Below, piece by piece: positions 52,408-62,910 of a stretch of 64,000 nucleotides of DNA (position 1 is its first letter; every line of letters starts with the position of its first letter). The stretch is from Saccharomycopsis fibuligera x Saccharomycopsis cf. fibuligera (Eukaryota; Ascomycota; Saccharomycetes; Ascoideales; Saccharomycopsidaceae), in the NCBI GenBank assembly GCA_001936135.1, contig CP012817.1, positions 2,976,001-3,040,000 on the forward strand. Reading direction: 5' to 3'. A program made the position numbers and the translations under genes. The notes under the pieces were generated by a model. That model was not told the origin of the DNA. It did not search any database and saw nothing but the letters and a program-made list of their open reading frames with translations.

Positions 52408-55080
52408 TCACTGCCGAGGGCGACGGCCGACTTTGGCAGTGTTGACTTTAGCCGCAAATCGTAGTGAGTTCACTGTTTCTCCAAAGTGGGCAGCATCTGG
52501 AGAAACATTCACAAACATAAGAGTTTTAGAACTGCCGCTAAGTGAGTATTGCAACAAATAAGTGAGCTTGCTGTTTCTGAAAGGAACATGGTTGCTGTTT
52601 CCGTTGTTGCCGCCGCTACCGCTGCTGCTGCTGCCGCTGCTGCTGCTTCCTAATGCGTAGATCACATCTCCTAAGCAACTGAGACTCTTGTTGATCGCTT
52701 GTGTCTCTTTGAGTCGATGACCAGTAACTTGGGAATGTGATAATCGCTCACTACCTGCCAAATCTATAAGATTCAATAAGCCATCGCATTGCTCTCCTGT
52801 GACTTCATTCTGGCCCTTGATGATGATTCTGAATATACTATGTGATCTAGACGAATGTTCATTCGCCTTGGTGGCTGCCACTGCCTTATTATTATTCACC
52901 TTCACCAATAAATCGTCCACCATCTTTGGTGACGTGAGCTCAATTTCCGTCAAATTTGTGATGGTAGTTTTCTCTTTGGCTTGATCATGGCGAATGTCAA
53001 GCTTTTTCTTTGTTGGTGAGGTAAGGTTATTGTTGTTATTATTATTCACTAACAAATCGTTAAGACTTTCATTGTAAATTTCTAAGAATTGTCCGGATAT
53101 TTGGTACTCCCACCCCTTTTCTTTTAATTTAGCACTTGATTCGAATATCTGTTTCACAGCCCTTGGGATCATACCATCTTCCTTCGATGACATTGTGTAA
53201 GTCTTACCAGAGCCAGTCTGTCCATAAGCAAAAACACAAACATTGTACCCATCAAGGGCACTTTGAACTAGCTGTGAAATTTCCTCAAATATATCTGCAT
53301 TGGTGGCCGTGCATTGGAACACTTTGTCAAAGTTGAATTGTAAAAACTTTGGGCCATTGCTATTACGAATATTCTCGTTTTTCATAACAATTTCACTTCC
53401 TTCCTCCAACTCATCAGGAAATTCCAATTGAAGTGCCTCATTTGGGTCTTTTGGTGGTCTAACTCGGCAAAATACACGAATGTTTCCCTTGAGATCCTGC
53501 AATTTGTTGTGCAAAATTCGTCGGCTGGTTTCTTCTTCCATTAATTGTAATTTGATTTTTTCCTGCTGCTGCTGCGAATAAGTAATGTAGTCTTGGATTT
53601 CTTGTATTCTATTTTCTTTATCATTAAATTCTTGATTCAAGGTTTTAATTTCTTTCCTAAGCCCCACGGTATTATCTTGAAGCTTTTGGGTAATATCTGA
53701 AAATTTAGCAAACTGAATGTTTATCTGACTTTCTTTTATAGTAATATTTTTCAACTCATGCTCAAACTTTTTAATATCTTGTCGAGTTTCGCGAATTGAA
53801 TCATCTAATCCATACGCTTGTTGTGTAATTATGCCCTTGGCTGCTTCAAACTTATCAGCTATTTCCTTCACTTTAGCTTTATATTGTTTTTCTCTTGTTT
53901 CAAGTTCCAAGCGCAAATTTTCATCTGACTTATTTAGTTGCTGCCGTAAATTTTCAGCTTCTTCGCTTAACTCAGTTTTTTCTTTCTCTAGTTGCTTCAT
54001 CTTATCATACTTAAGTTCTTCAATCTTGGAATTGTAATGATGTTGTACTTTGTACGTCTCTTTTTCTTCTAAGATGGCTAATTCTTTAAGCTGTAACTCA
54101 AATTTCTGCTGAAGTTCATCCATTTTGAATTGAGCGAGCCTATCCAAATTTTCCAAGTCTTGTTGTCTATGTCCTATGTTCTGGCTATAGTTGAAAACAG
54201 CGTCTTCAAGCTTTTGAAGCTCAAATTCTAATTCTCCTTTATTCGTCATTAGTACCATAGCATTGCTTTTTATTTCAGATAGTTCCTTATCTTTGATATC
54301 ACGTTCTTTATTTAGCTTTTGTAATTCTAGCCGCTTGTCGAATTCAAGACTGTTTAAATCATTGTAATACGGCAGGTCAAGCCCAGATATACTAGTGCTT
54401 CTGCCGCTGTCGCTGCCAACTGCTTGCTGCTGTTGTCGTTGTAGAGGTGCGTATTTCTTTTTGGGCGTCGTTATGCTAGAATTTGTGTGGTTGTCACTAT
54501 TTGTACGGCTATTTAAGCCAAGGCTATTAGTTCTAGTTTGCTTTGCACTAAATGTTGTCGTGAGACTATTATTCCGACTATACTTCCCATTACCGTTGTT
54601 GATGTTACTCGTTTCACTGCCTGCAGTACCTTTACCAAATGAAATAGACTTACTTCTCGGTATTTTGGAGAGATTAGAGTAACTTATAGAAGTACTTGGC
54701 ACCGGGATTCCAGAAAAGCTTCTCTTTGGATCATGCTTTACCTTTTTAGCTGATGGCAGCAACCGTGAGGGCATGGTTGATCTAATTGAATTTGTGCTCA
54801 AATTTGAATTTAGCTTTGCTGGTTTAGATGGTATAGTAAACTCTGGGTTACTAGCATGGTGCTTCAAAGTACTATTTGTAACTGAATGATTGAAGTTGGG
54901 CGTCGTGCCAATGAAACTTGGTTTCTTATCTTTTTTCAAGTTATCGATATCGCCAAAGTTCGTGTTTCCGGCAGCTTCATTGACGTTTTTTTCCGTAAGA
55001 ATACCCTTTGGCTCTATGGATTTCAAAGAGTTGCTGCGGAATGAAGCTAGTCTTGGGATTTTGGAATCGTACGAAGGCAT
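52408..55080 (-). CDS. KAR3: Kinesin-14 motor Kar3
   Basis: Minus-end-directed C-terminal kinesin for nuclear fusion, spindle function and microtubule depolymerisation. The N-terminal ~245 residues are basic, Ser/Asn-rich and unstructured. A long coiled coil follows (about 250-540). It leads through the kinesin-14 neck LHNKLQDLKGNIRVFCRVRPP into the C-terminal motor domain. There, FAYGQTGSGKTYTM (P-loop, about residue 620), SSRSHSIFRI (switch I), LIDLAGSERLSHSQVTG (switch II) and NSKLTYLLQYSLSGSSKTLM are all visible. C-terminal placement of the motor after the neck rules out kinesin-5 and kinesin-8. 890 aa (yeast 729). A Gly/Ser-rich insertion lies in motor loop SSSSGSSSSGSGGN. Start ATG 55080. 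Confidence 0.96.
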   Translation of the reverse strand: MPSYDSKIPRLASFRSNSLKSIEPKGILTEKNVNEAAGNTNFGDIDNLKKDKKPSFIGTTPNFNHSVTNSTLKHHASNPEFTIPSKPAKLNSNLSTNSIRSTMPSRLLPSAKKVKHDPKRSFSGIPVPSTSISYSNLSKIPRSKSISFGKGTAGSETSNINNGNGKYSRNNSLTTTFSAKQTRTNSLGLNSRTNSDNHTNSSITTPKKKYAPLQRQQQQAVGSDSGRSTSISGLDLPYYNDLNSLEFDKRLELQKLNKERDIKDKELSEIKSNAMVLMTNKGELEFELQKLEDAVFNYSQNIGHRQQDLENLDRLAQFKMDELQQKFELQLKELAILEEKETYKVQHHYNSKIEELKYDKMKQLEKEKTELSEEAENLRQQLNKSDENLRLELETREKQYKAKVKEIADKFEAAKGIITQQAYGLDDSIRETRQDIKKFEHELKNITIKESQINIQFAKFSDITQKLQDNTVGLRKEIKTLNQEFNDKENRIQEIQDYITYSQQQQEKIKLQLMEEETSRRILHNKLQDLKGNIRVFCRVRPPKDPNEALQLEFPDELEEGSEIVMKNENIRNSNGPKFLQFNFDKVFQCTATNADIFEEISQLVQSALDGYNVCVFAYGQTGSGKTYTMSSKEDGMIPRAVKQIFESSAKLKEKGWEYQISGQFLEIYNESLNDLLVNNNNNNNLTSPTKKKLDIRHDQAKEKTTITNLTEIELTSPKMVDDLLVKVNNNKAVAATKANEHSSRSHSIFRIIIKGQNEVTGEQCDGLLNLIDLAGSERLSHSQVTGHRLKETQAINKSLSCLGDVIYALGSSSSGSSSSGSGGNNGNSNHVPFRNSKLTYLLQYSLSGSSKTLMFVNVSPDAAHFGETVNSLRFAAKVNTAKVGRRPRQ

Positions 55081-55639
55081 ACTTTATTGATTGGCAGCTT
55101 GTTCAACTGATTGATCAACTGGTTGGCAGCTTTTTGTTAATCTGGGATAATGTTTTGAGGAGTTGAGAAAATGTTGACATATACTATTGGGACTCAACTC
55201 AAAATATTATGGAAAAACATCAAAAATGCACTACTTCACTTTCGGGCTTATTGGTGCTGTTTTCCAGAAAAGACTGTCGCTGTCATTGGAGTGTTACTGA
55301 TTACAATCTGCTTTCCTGTTTGTATGCAAAACTAAAATGTAAACAAAAGCGCGATTAAGGTTTTTCTGCTATGCGCCCTAAGAGCCACTCCCAGAAAATA
55401 AATAATAATAATAAAAAAATTTTTTTTGCAGCTCATCGATTTCGATACCTACTTTCAGCAGACTTACCATATATTTACTTAGCATACACTTATACCTGTT
55501 GTACACTCGTACATATTACCATTTTTTTTCAGAACTAACAATCAAATTCTCCGATTTTTCACTATTTAGTGCATACTTCATTAACACCTGCATTTTTAAT
55601 CTTAAAGCATATCCACACACATACACATAGAATAACATA
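55081..55639. promoter_or_regulatory. Divergent promoter KAR3/RRP15 with RRPE and PAC-like sites
   Basis: 559 bp. A7T8 (55413-55427, RRPE-like) is followed four bases later by CTCATCGA (55432-55439, one base off PAC), about 200 bp before the RRP15 start. Same order and spacing type as upstream of RSA4, but inverted in order. Confidence 0.6.
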
Positions 55640-56377
55640 ATGGCCAGCAGTTCGATAGCGAAGAAGCAAAAGCTTGATAAAAAGGGTGTTTCCAAAATCA
55701 CAAAGAAAGCACAAGCTCAAGAAGAGAAGCCATATTTATCGGAATCCGAGTCTGAATCTGCTTCTGATGCAGAAGTGAGCGTTGACGATTCAAGCGAAGA
55801 TGAACTAAATGATGATGATGAAGTGAATTTAGACGAAGCAAGCAGCAGTGAAGACGAAGTAGAAAGTGAAGAAATAGATGCAGACGATAAAGAAATACAA
55901 AAATTGTATAACACAACGAAGACAAAGAAAAACAAGCATGACGATGGTACTGAATCATTTTCAAGTGCAGTTAATGCTATTCTTGGCTCTCATTTGAAAG
56001 CTCACGATAGAGCAGATCCAATTCTTTTCCGTCAGAAGAAAAAACTTTTAAAGCAAAAAGAAGATGAAAAGCTTGAACAAAAGGCAAGAAGACTTCTAAA
56101 TGCTGAAAAGAAACTCAAAAATGAAAAATCAAGAGTTAAGAATCTTTTACCTAGTGCTGATGCACCAGATGCTAGAGCCCAGCTTGAATACGAACGTAAA
56201 ATGAAAAAAACTGCGCAGAGAGGTGTTATTAAATTGTTCAATGCCATTTTATCAGCGCAAGATAAATCACATGAAGAAGCCAGTAAAGACGCTCATTTGA
56301 TAAGAAGTAAAAAAGAGCAATTAGCTAATGAGATATCAAAAGAGAAGTTTTTGGATATGGTTAAAGCTGCTAAGTAA
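55640..56377 (+). CDS. RRP15: Pre-60S ribosome biogenesis factor Rrp15
   Basis: Nucleolar protein required for 27S pre-rRNA processing and early 60S assembly. The acidic Ser/Asp/Glu-rich N-terminus (about residues 28-85, SESESESASD and SSEDEVESEE) is typical of nucleolar factors. The conserved Rrp15 domain runs from about 100 to the end: AVNAILGSHLKAHDRADPIL, then a basic coiled region, ERKMKKTAQRGVIKLFNAILSAQ, and the terminal ISKEKFLDMVKAAK. 245 aa, close to yeast (250). The family is small and the terminal motifs are diagnostic. Start ATG 55640 lies just after the RRPE/PAC-like promoter pair. Divergent to KAR3. Confidence 0.94.
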   Translation: MASSSIAKKQKLDKKGVSKITKKAQAQEEKPYLSESESESASDAEVSVDDSSEDELNDDDEVNLDEASSSEDEVESEEIDADDKEIQKLYNTTKTKKNKHDDGTESFSSAVNAILGSHLKAHDRADPILFRQKKKLLKQKEDEKLEQKARRLLNAEKKLKNEKSRVKNLLPSADAPDARAQLEYERKMKKTAQRGVIKLFNAILSAQDKSHEEASKDAHLIRSKKEQLANEISKEKFLDMVKAAK

Positions 56378-56745
56378 AAGAAGTAGAGATGTTGCCAATA
56401 TACTATTCAATATTTGTTTTTTGTGTTGTTTATGAGAAAAATTTTCAGCATATGTATTATTTCGAGAGTTAATGTACATTTTATGGTTTTAAATTTTGTT
56501 AGAATAGTAAATTGTAGATTGATATGTACAGTTTATAAATACGGCAAGTACTATTAAATGGCATGGATTTCAGCCCAAATTCTGCATGATGAACTGAATG
56601 GAAAAAAAAGCAAGAATATAAATTAAAACAGAAAAACAGAAAAACAGAAAAACAGAAAAACGATTATATAAACAAATAAAGCCAACAATATGCAATAAAA
56701 ACTTACCTGTGTGTCACAAGCGGGGAATAGCATGAACTAGGTCCC
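56378..56745. other. Convergent spacer RRP15/TAZ1
   Basis: 368 bp, AT-rich, with four perfect ACAGAAAA units (56628-56659). No gene supported. Confidence 0.6.
56628..56659 (+). repeat. (ACAGAAAA)4 tandem repeat
   Basis: Four perfect 8-bp units in the convergent spacer. Confidence 0.9.
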
Positions 56746-58014
56746 TCAATTTTCTTTTTCAAAGCCCTCTTTCTTTCTTTCTTCTGCAACTTGTTGATCG
56801 AAATCTTCTTGCAAAAACTTTTGCAATCTTCTTATAGCCCAATTTTTTCCAATAAATTTGACATCGGGTGCGCTAGCCCCTTCAGTCAATGTAAACTCTT
56901 TCCAAAATTTAGGATCCTTGAATCTTTCATCCTCGAGAGGAAATTTTGCAAGATTATGTCTAATGTCCGCTACTGCTTCTCTTAAAGTTGCAGCAACTCT
57001 GCTTCTCAATTCCTGGGCCTCTTCACCATACTTGAGTTTTTCGCTCAAGTCAAACGGTCTTTCCGGATTATAGTACTTATTTACTAATTTTGTCCATTCT
57101 GCGCGGAAACTTTCGATAATTTGATCATTGATAGGCTCTCCGAATATGATGTTGATGTCATGACGAAAGTTACGAGGCAAAAATCTTTCTATTGGAGACT
57201 CTGCTGCTGATTCAGGAGCAATTTTTTCAAAACCGGTTGAAAAAATTGGCAATATTATTGGGGCCTTTGTCGCTTCAAGTACCATTCTTGAGACTCCCCA
57301 GTGGAAATAACGCATAGAGTTAGAATGTGGGGATTCTAGTTGAAGCACAAACCCTTCTGGGAAGATATGAAACCAACTTGGTTTGGTCCTTAGTATTGGG
57401 TAATTCTCTTTTTGCTTTAAAGCTTCTATAAGCGATGATGACGGTTTTATCTGGTCAGCTACTAGACTCTGTTGCTGTTTTTGTTGTTGTTTCTGTAATT
57501 GTTGCTGTTGCTGTTCAGCAAACGTCACACATTTAGGATAATATTCCAAATCTAAGGTATCATCTGGAGATAAAACTCTGATAGCCGCATCAATGGATCC
57601 TTGAAACGGACCTTTACCAAATCTTTCTGTTGACAAAACTTTCCCCAATGAGAAAAAATAACGAAACACTTTATTTGTGAAACAAACATTGGATGCCCCA
57701 AGTCCCCATCTAATATGATCAACGTCCTTGTAGTACCGCAATGGCAAGATACCCCAGAAAAAAGGATCATCCACCACGCTCATATGATTCATAATGGTCA
57801 AAAGACCACGATTTTCTCTTCGCGATTTGTTGAGTGCGTCATCAAGTTTTTCAAGGCCGACAATGCTGGGCTTATAGGCAGCATAGACGAATAGTTTGGA
57901 AACACTGATCACTGACAAGCAAGTCAAATGACTAAGCGGATTCCAAAATGATCTTTCTCTTGGGTATTCGTTAAGAAAATCATTACCTCTTTGAAGCACT
58001 TCTGGAAATGACAT
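56746..58014 (-). CDS. TAZ1: Tafazzin, cardiolipin-remodelling transacylase Taz1
   Basis: Mitochondrial monolysocardiolipin transacylase. The acyltransferase motif NHMSVVDDP shows the required His77 and Asp82 (Hx4D). The tafazzin block GAxxVCFTN appears as GASNVCFTNKVFRYFFSLGK, with later WFHIFPEGFVLQLESP (motif III region) and FHWGVSRMVLEATKAPIILPIF. An interfacial hydrophobic segment before the Hx4D motif (about 25-50) would anchor it to the intermembrane-space side. A Gln/Lys-rich insertion (about 168-205) enlarges the protein to 422 aa against 381 in yeast. Start ATG 58014. Upstream, at 58385-58401, ATGTGAC and CACGTG lie together. Confidence 0.95.
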   Translation of the reverse strand: MSFPEVLQRGNDFLNEYPRERSFWNPLSHLTCLSVISVSKLFVYAAYKPSIVGLEKLDDALNKSRRENRGLLTIMNHMSVVDDPFFWGILPLRYYKDVDHIRWGLGASNVCFTNKVFRYFFSLGKVLSTERFGKGPFQGSIDAAIRVLSPDDTLDLEYYPKCVTFAEQQQQQLQKQQQKQQQSLVADQIKPSSSLIEALKQKENYPILRTKPSWFHIFPEGFVLQLESPHSNSMRYFHWGVSRMVLEATKAPIILPIFSTGFEKIAPESAAESPIERFLPRNFRHDINIIFGEPINDQIIESFRAEWTKLVNKYYNPERPFDLSEKLKYGEEAQELRSRVAATLREAVADIRHNLAKFPLEDERFKDPKFWKEFTLTEGASAPDVKFIGKNWAIRRLQKFLQEDFDQQVAEERKKEGFEKEN

Positions 58015-59053
58015 TACAGAGCAGTTTCAAAGGGATCCCTGAATATAGAAAAATATGTTTCTCTATGATATTAGTGTTGAAGTATCTGTAGAACTGCTGA
58101 TAAAATCACAAAGGAATTTATCTATCTTTTTGAATTGAATTTATTTCAAAATAACTTTGATAAATGGATAGATAATAACGAGCATCAATTGCAACTAGCA
58201 AGCCAAAACAGCTTCATAAGTTGTAAGATACCGCGTCAAAAAAATAGAACCTGAATCCTCGAAATTTTTGAATGGTCTCGAGTACCAATCACAACCCAAG
58301 TCTAGATTGTGCCATTTTAAGAAGCCAAAAAATTTTTATTTGCCATGTTGAGCGCTCCAGAAAAAGATTAGCAAATTGGATTACATGTGACTGTGCACGT
58401 GAGCTCTATGCTTATGTTGGGTATTTTGTCATCGTAATGTCACAAAAGTCTCAATGGGCGAAATTCTCGAAAGCTTCAAAAGTATACAAATAGATGTAGT
58501 TGACATCAAGATACTGTATATTGTGATGATACACGTAGGACGGTTGTAGCATACAGTTTATAGTAATAACAAAATAACTTAATCTACAGATACAGGCAAG
58601 CTGAGTGTATGAAAGCTGCTGCATATATTTCTGTCTGCGGTCATTGGCAAGGTTTTGAATTACATTAGTGACTATACTTGAGCATAAGTGTATCATATCT
58701 CGAAAAGCTTACATTGGTCTCTCATTGGCAGTGCGAGCCTCTGCAAAAACTTGAATTAAAAATGGATAGTTTACATATTAGCCCAAAAGTAACGAGATGT
58801 AAAAAAGCAGCAAAAATGATAAATATTAATGTAGAACAAAATCAAAAAAATTGATATGAAACAGTTGAGATTAAAATAACGTTACAAGTGCTATCGCAGA
58901 AAGCCCCATTCAAGCTCACCGCAGTTCTTGAGTAAGACGAAATGAGGTTATTGGATACTGGTGGTCACCAAAAAAGTCTATTTGCATAAATAAGAGTGTT
59001 CATTAATTTGTATTGTGTTTCCTTTTTTTTTCTTTTTGATTTTTTTTTTCTAC
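58015..59053. other. TAZ1 upstream spacer and YPT6 3' flank
   Basis: 1.04 kb with no supported gene. ATGTGAC/CACGTG lies near 58385-58401, 370 bp from the TAZ1 start. A GTGATGA...CTGA pair (58521 and about 58599) superficially resembles C/D snoRNA boxes but lacks a terminal stem. Confidence 0.55.
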
Positions 59054-59683
59054 TCAACACTGACAAGACGACTCGTCTTGAGCACTGTCAGTTGCCGCAA
59101 CATCAATCACCTCACTATTATCCTGCTTGTTATTCTTGTCACCATCTGCATTTTCGTCAAAATCAGGAAGCAACTGCGCTATCTTCTTGAACAATAGCTT
59201 CACATTATGGCCGGTCTTGGTACTGGTTTCGAAAAAAATTGAAGCACCCAATTTTTTGGCTTTCAATTCTGCTTCGTCAGTTGTCACTTCTCTCTTATCA
59301 TTCAAATCGTTCTTATTTCCCACAACAGCGACAATCACATTGTTTCCACGCTCCAACTTAACGTCTTCAACCCACTTGTCAATTGCCTGAAACGACTTGT
59401 TGGAGGAGATATCGTACACCACCACAGCGACATTAGAATCACGCATATATGATGGAATCAAAGAACGAAATCTTTCTTGACCTGCAGTATCCCAAAGTTG
59501 CAATCGTATCGTTTTGTCATCGAGATACATTGTCTTGGACAAAAAATCGATGCCTATCGTGGCAGCGTACTGCGAGTTGAAAGTATCGTACATAAATCTG
59601 GTGATCAAGGAGGTTTTGCCTACGCCTTGCTCGCCAAGAAACACAAGCTTGTACTTTTTGAGGAGGTTGTTCTTAGTGCTCAT
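59054..59683 (-). CDS. YPT6: Rab GTPase Ypt6 (Rab6)
   Basis: Golgi Rab GTPase for endosome-to-Golgi and intra-Golgi retrograde traffic. G motifs: [11 protein letters not shown] (residues about 16-26), the effector loop [40 protein letters not shown] and [10 protein letters not shown]. The [11 protein letters not shown] effector and [11 protein letters not shown] switch II are Rab6/Ypt6 signatures. A hydrophilic hypervariable tail ends CQC, a CXC double-geranylgeranylation signal. 209 aa (yeast 215). Start ATG 59683. Confidence 0.96.
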   Translation of the reverse strand: MSTKNNLLKKYKLVFLGEQGVGKTSLITRFMYDTFNSQYAATIGIDFLSKTMYLDDKTIRLQLWDTAGQERFRSLIPSYMRDSNVAVVVYDISSNKSFQAIDKWVEDVKLERGNNVIVAVVGNKNDLNDKREVTTDEAELKAKKLGASIFFETSTKTGHNVKLLFKKIAQLLPDFDENADGDKNNKQDNSEVIDVAATDSAQDESSCQC

Positions 59684-60214
59684 ATTGGATAGGGTGGTTC
59701 TTTAAAAATGTGAAGAAAAAGGATGATATTATGCAGTATGGTTGTAGATAGTGTTTGGGTGATTCAGACGCAGTTGTTAGAGATCTTTTGTGGCTCCTTT
59801 AAGTCTAGATTTGGGATCTCCAGTGAATCAAGACTATAGTGCAGTAAAAACAGAAAACTTTCTTTGAACAAGACGTCTTGGATATAAATGAAGAACGTTT
59901 GAGAAAGTCTGGAAGTAGTGGTATCAGATTGTGTTTGGTGAGATACAGAGCCGATCAGTATTGGTGTTCTTGCTCCGGTAGTCGGTTTCTAGTGGTTGCG
60001 TAGACGGCAAACACAGTGTCCCTTCGCTTGTGATTTTCACTCGCAATTCAAAAAGCTTTTGAGCCTGTCATGTGCCCAAGTCCTTTCCTAACTGTCTACA
60101 TGCCGCTCCATACAAAACATAAGAAAAATACTGCAACATCCATTAACAGAAACTATCATAAACATCGTAAAATATCATAAATGACAACAAGGATATCAGA
60201 GAATGTAAATAACT
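59684..60214. other. YPT6 upstream spacer
   Basis: 531 bp. GTCATGTGCC near 60068 is a one-sided match to the recurring E-box-like site. No RNA gene or coding region is supported. Confidence 0.5.
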
Positions 60215-61006
60215 TCATAACTTGCTTTGCCTGTTCCACTCCCAGATCGGCTTTCTTCTCTTCAAGAACGCTTTCATTCCTTCTTCTTTGTCCTTCGAAG
60301 ACAACAACAGTGCAAATTCTTTGCGCTCAAACTCCATCCCTTCTCCGTTTAATGGCAAATTGTAGCTCTGCTTTATGGCCAGCTTGGCAGAAACCGTGGC
60401 TCTTCGAGGCCCACTACTGATTTTTCTAGCTGTCTTGATGGCTCCTTTAACTAAGCTATCGTGGTCCTCAAATATTCTAGTAACCAATCCCCATTGTGCG
60501 GCCTGATCAGCGCTAAATTGGTCACCGGTAAGGATCACCTCGGTGGCACTGGACTTTCCAATCGCTTTAGTCAATCTTTGAGTACCACCACCACCAGGGA
60601 TAACCCCGATTTTGATCTCTGGCTGCCCAAACTTGGCCAGCTTGCTAGCATACATAATGTCACAAAGCATAGCGAGTTCAAGTCCTCCGCCAAGACAGAA
60701 ACCTGAAACTGCAGCAATGATAGGGATTTTGATGGTGGCTAGGTCAGTTGCCCATCTGATAGCATTATCGTCAGATTGAGATTTGGTGCTAAGTTCAGCA
60801 ATGTCTGCCCCGGCACAGAACACTTTTGGGGAGCCGGTAATTATAGCACAGCCATATTGATTTGGTGACCTGTCGAGGCGCTGGAGCTCATTGAAGAGCT
60901 CAGTGGTAAGGGTATTGGAAAGAGAATTGAGCTTCTTTGGGCGGTGCAATTGAATTAACACTACCCCGTCACTGAGCTCTTTTACCTTGAGAGTTTTGTA
61001 TGGCAT
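60215..61006 (-). CDS. Short-chain enoyl-CoA hydratase with peroxisomal targeting signal
   Basis: Crotonase-fold hydratase (ECHS1/EchA type) that would hydrate 2-enoyl-CoA in beta-oxidation. 263 aa. The CoA/oxyanion-hole segments are AFCAGADI-like (KVFCAGADIAEL, about 61-72) and SGFCLGGGLELAMLCDI (about 101-117). The two catalytic glutamates are present as Glu110 and Glu130 (GQPEIKIGVIPGGGGTQRL), spaced 20 apart as in rat ECHS1 (144 and 164). The C-terminus is Ser-Lys-Leu, a canonical PTS1. No N-terminal mitochondrial presequence is visible (MPYKTLKVKELSDG). S. cerevisiae has no counterpart and uses the multifunctional Fox2 for peroxisomal hydration. Whether this enzyme acts on fatty acids or branched-chain amino-acid products cannot be told. 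Confidence 0.92.
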   Translation of the reverse strand: MPYKTLKVKELSDGVVLIQLHRPKKLNSLSNTLTTELFNELQRLDRSPNQYGCAIITGSPKVFCAGADIAELSTKSQSDDNAIRWATDLATIKIPIIAAVSGFCLGGGLELAMLCDIMYASKLAKFGQPEIKIGVIPGGGGTQRLTKAIGKSSATEVILTGDQFSADQAAQWGLVTRIFEDHDSLVKGAIKTARKISSGPRRATVSAKLAIKQSYNLPLNGEGMEFERKEFALLLSSKDKEEGMKAFLKRRKPIWEWNRQSKL

Positions 61007-61301
61007 TTTGTGAGGTTTGTAATTAGCTATTTGTAAGTTGGTAAGAGAGGGCTAGTGAGTAAGTTGATAAATAAACGTGTCGTCTGCTTTTTTGACACTT
61101 GACTCCCTCCCTGGTTAAATATCTTTTTTCTTCAAAGCGGAGACTAGAGACCCGAGAATGGATAAACCTCCCGATCGGCTCAGCAGCGCAAATCAACAAT
61201 GTAGTGTTTGAACTGACTATTAGATATTGGCTACTATCATTAAAAAGTAATGCTAAATAAAAAGTCTTTTCATCTATGAACAAGATTTATATACATACAA
61301 C
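61007..61301. other. Short spacer, hydratase promoter / MRP4 3' flank
   Basis: 295 bp, nothing distinctive beyond AT-rich sequence. Confidence 0.5.
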
Positions 61302-62725
61302 TCAACGTCTGAGTCCAACCTGCTGGTCACCTTGATATTCAATCACCCTGCTCAACCGTCTTTCTCTACCAGTTTGACCAGCTCTACCCAACACACCGCA
61401 AATCAAGTTTGTGGCTCTGATGGAATCGTCATTAGCAGGAATTGGATAAGTCACTAATGATGGCTCACTATCAGTATCAATAATACCTACCGTTGGGATT
61501 CTAGCTTGTGCTGCTTCTTTCAATGCATTACGGTTCTCCACTGGGTTCAACACCACAATCAAGTCTGGTTTCACTAATGTACTATTCTCCAACTCAGTCA
61601 ATTGACGCCCCGTTGGCTCATCTTTCAAATCCACTTCATGTCTTTCCCAACGCTTACTTATTTCCGTGCAGTTGGTTATAGTACCTGGAATCCATCTTTC
61701 GGAAACATAGTAGCCTTGGCTTCGTTTAGCGGCATTTTCAACAGCACGCTGTTGACCTTCACGAGTTCCCAAAAACACGATCAATCCGCCCTTTTCAGCA
61801 ACACCTTCAACCACTTTAGCAGCTCTTTTTAAGTGAGTAACCGTTTGTTCCAAATCAATGATGTGGATGCCCTTGTATTCGCCGTAAATGTACTGTTGAG
61901 TAGATGGACGCCATAGCGAAGTAGATTGACCCAAATGGGCCCCAGCTGCTAACAACTTATCAATAGTGATATCTTTGTGAGATGGTGGAGATGACACGTC
62001 TTTGAATGGAAAGTAAACGTCATCACTAAGGGTGCTACCTAAGTTAGCAATGGTGTTAGCATGATGTACTTGACGAAGATGCAATTCTTGATCAGTGTAT
62101 GGTTCTTTTCTGCTGCTTTTCTTCAAGAATGGGTATTTGTTGAAAGAAGAGTTAATTTGATTTTGTCCCTGTATTTGTGCTTGTTGTTGGTTATTACTGT
62201 TGCCAAATTTCTCTTTGTCGCCAACAAAATCAGTCAAAAACTGATGGAGTTCACGGTCCAATTTTTGTAACTTTTCACTAGATGGTTTCTGTTGTTCTTG
62301 AATACTTTCAACAAGTTCAGCGGCACGCTGCTCACTTAAGTCAGAAATTTCTTGCATTAACTGCAAAGAGTCATCGTTAATTTTTTTCAAGAATGCAATG
62401 GCGCTAGCTGGATCATCGTTAATGTTAGCCAAAGTACTGTTGTTACTATTTGAGGCTACAACAGTAGTGTCTTGAGTTTCTGCTTCTGTTGCAGTGGTGG
62501 TACCAGTTTTAACGTCGCTATATCTGACAGCAGTCGGCTTGATAAAAGATCTAGAAAGTAAGCGCACCGGCAATAGTTTAGCATTGGCTATAAAGTTGTG
62601 TTAGTCAGTATTTCAAAGAAAACCCGTCATAAATTAATAAAATCAAAAACAGTACCATATTATGCGGCAAAATACAACTGGCAGAAAAGCAACATACTTT
62701 TCAAGGATCTGCGAGCCAAAAACAT
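61302..62725 (-). CDS. MRP4: Mitochondrial small-subunit ribosomal protein uS2m, Mrp4 (one intron)
   Basis: Mitoribosomal uS2. The conserved uS2 domain occupies the C-terminal 240 residues: [115 protein letters not shown] and a C-terminal Arg-rich end. The main exon begins without an ATG. Exon 1 (62698-62725, MFLARRSLK plus one base) joins across an intron at 62588-62697 with donor GTATGT, branch GACTAAC and acceptor TATAG. The resulting N-terminus [27 protein letters not shown] is an Arg/Leu/Ser-rich presequence. The predicted protein is 437 aa. An Asn/Gln-rich insertion lies before the domain. GTCATGTGAC lies at 62911-62920 in the promoter. Confidence 0.93.
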
Positions 62726-62910
62726 TTTGTTATTATATATTAGATTGTTTCCGAGTACGGCCTTTTCTTCTTTGACACACTCCAGGGTTCAGATCCACTC
62801 TATTCAAACCGTTCCACTCAATCTCCAACTTCAACCATTCAACTAACCAACCAAAGGGAAATTTTTTTTTCTCGTTCACCGCTCTGGTTTTCGATATTTT
62901 TTAAAATATG

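Noticed and set aside
58521-58602. GTGATGA and CTGA spaced like a C/D box snoRNA
   Set aside because: No terminal stem, no C'/D' boxes and no rRNA-complementary guide that I can recognise.
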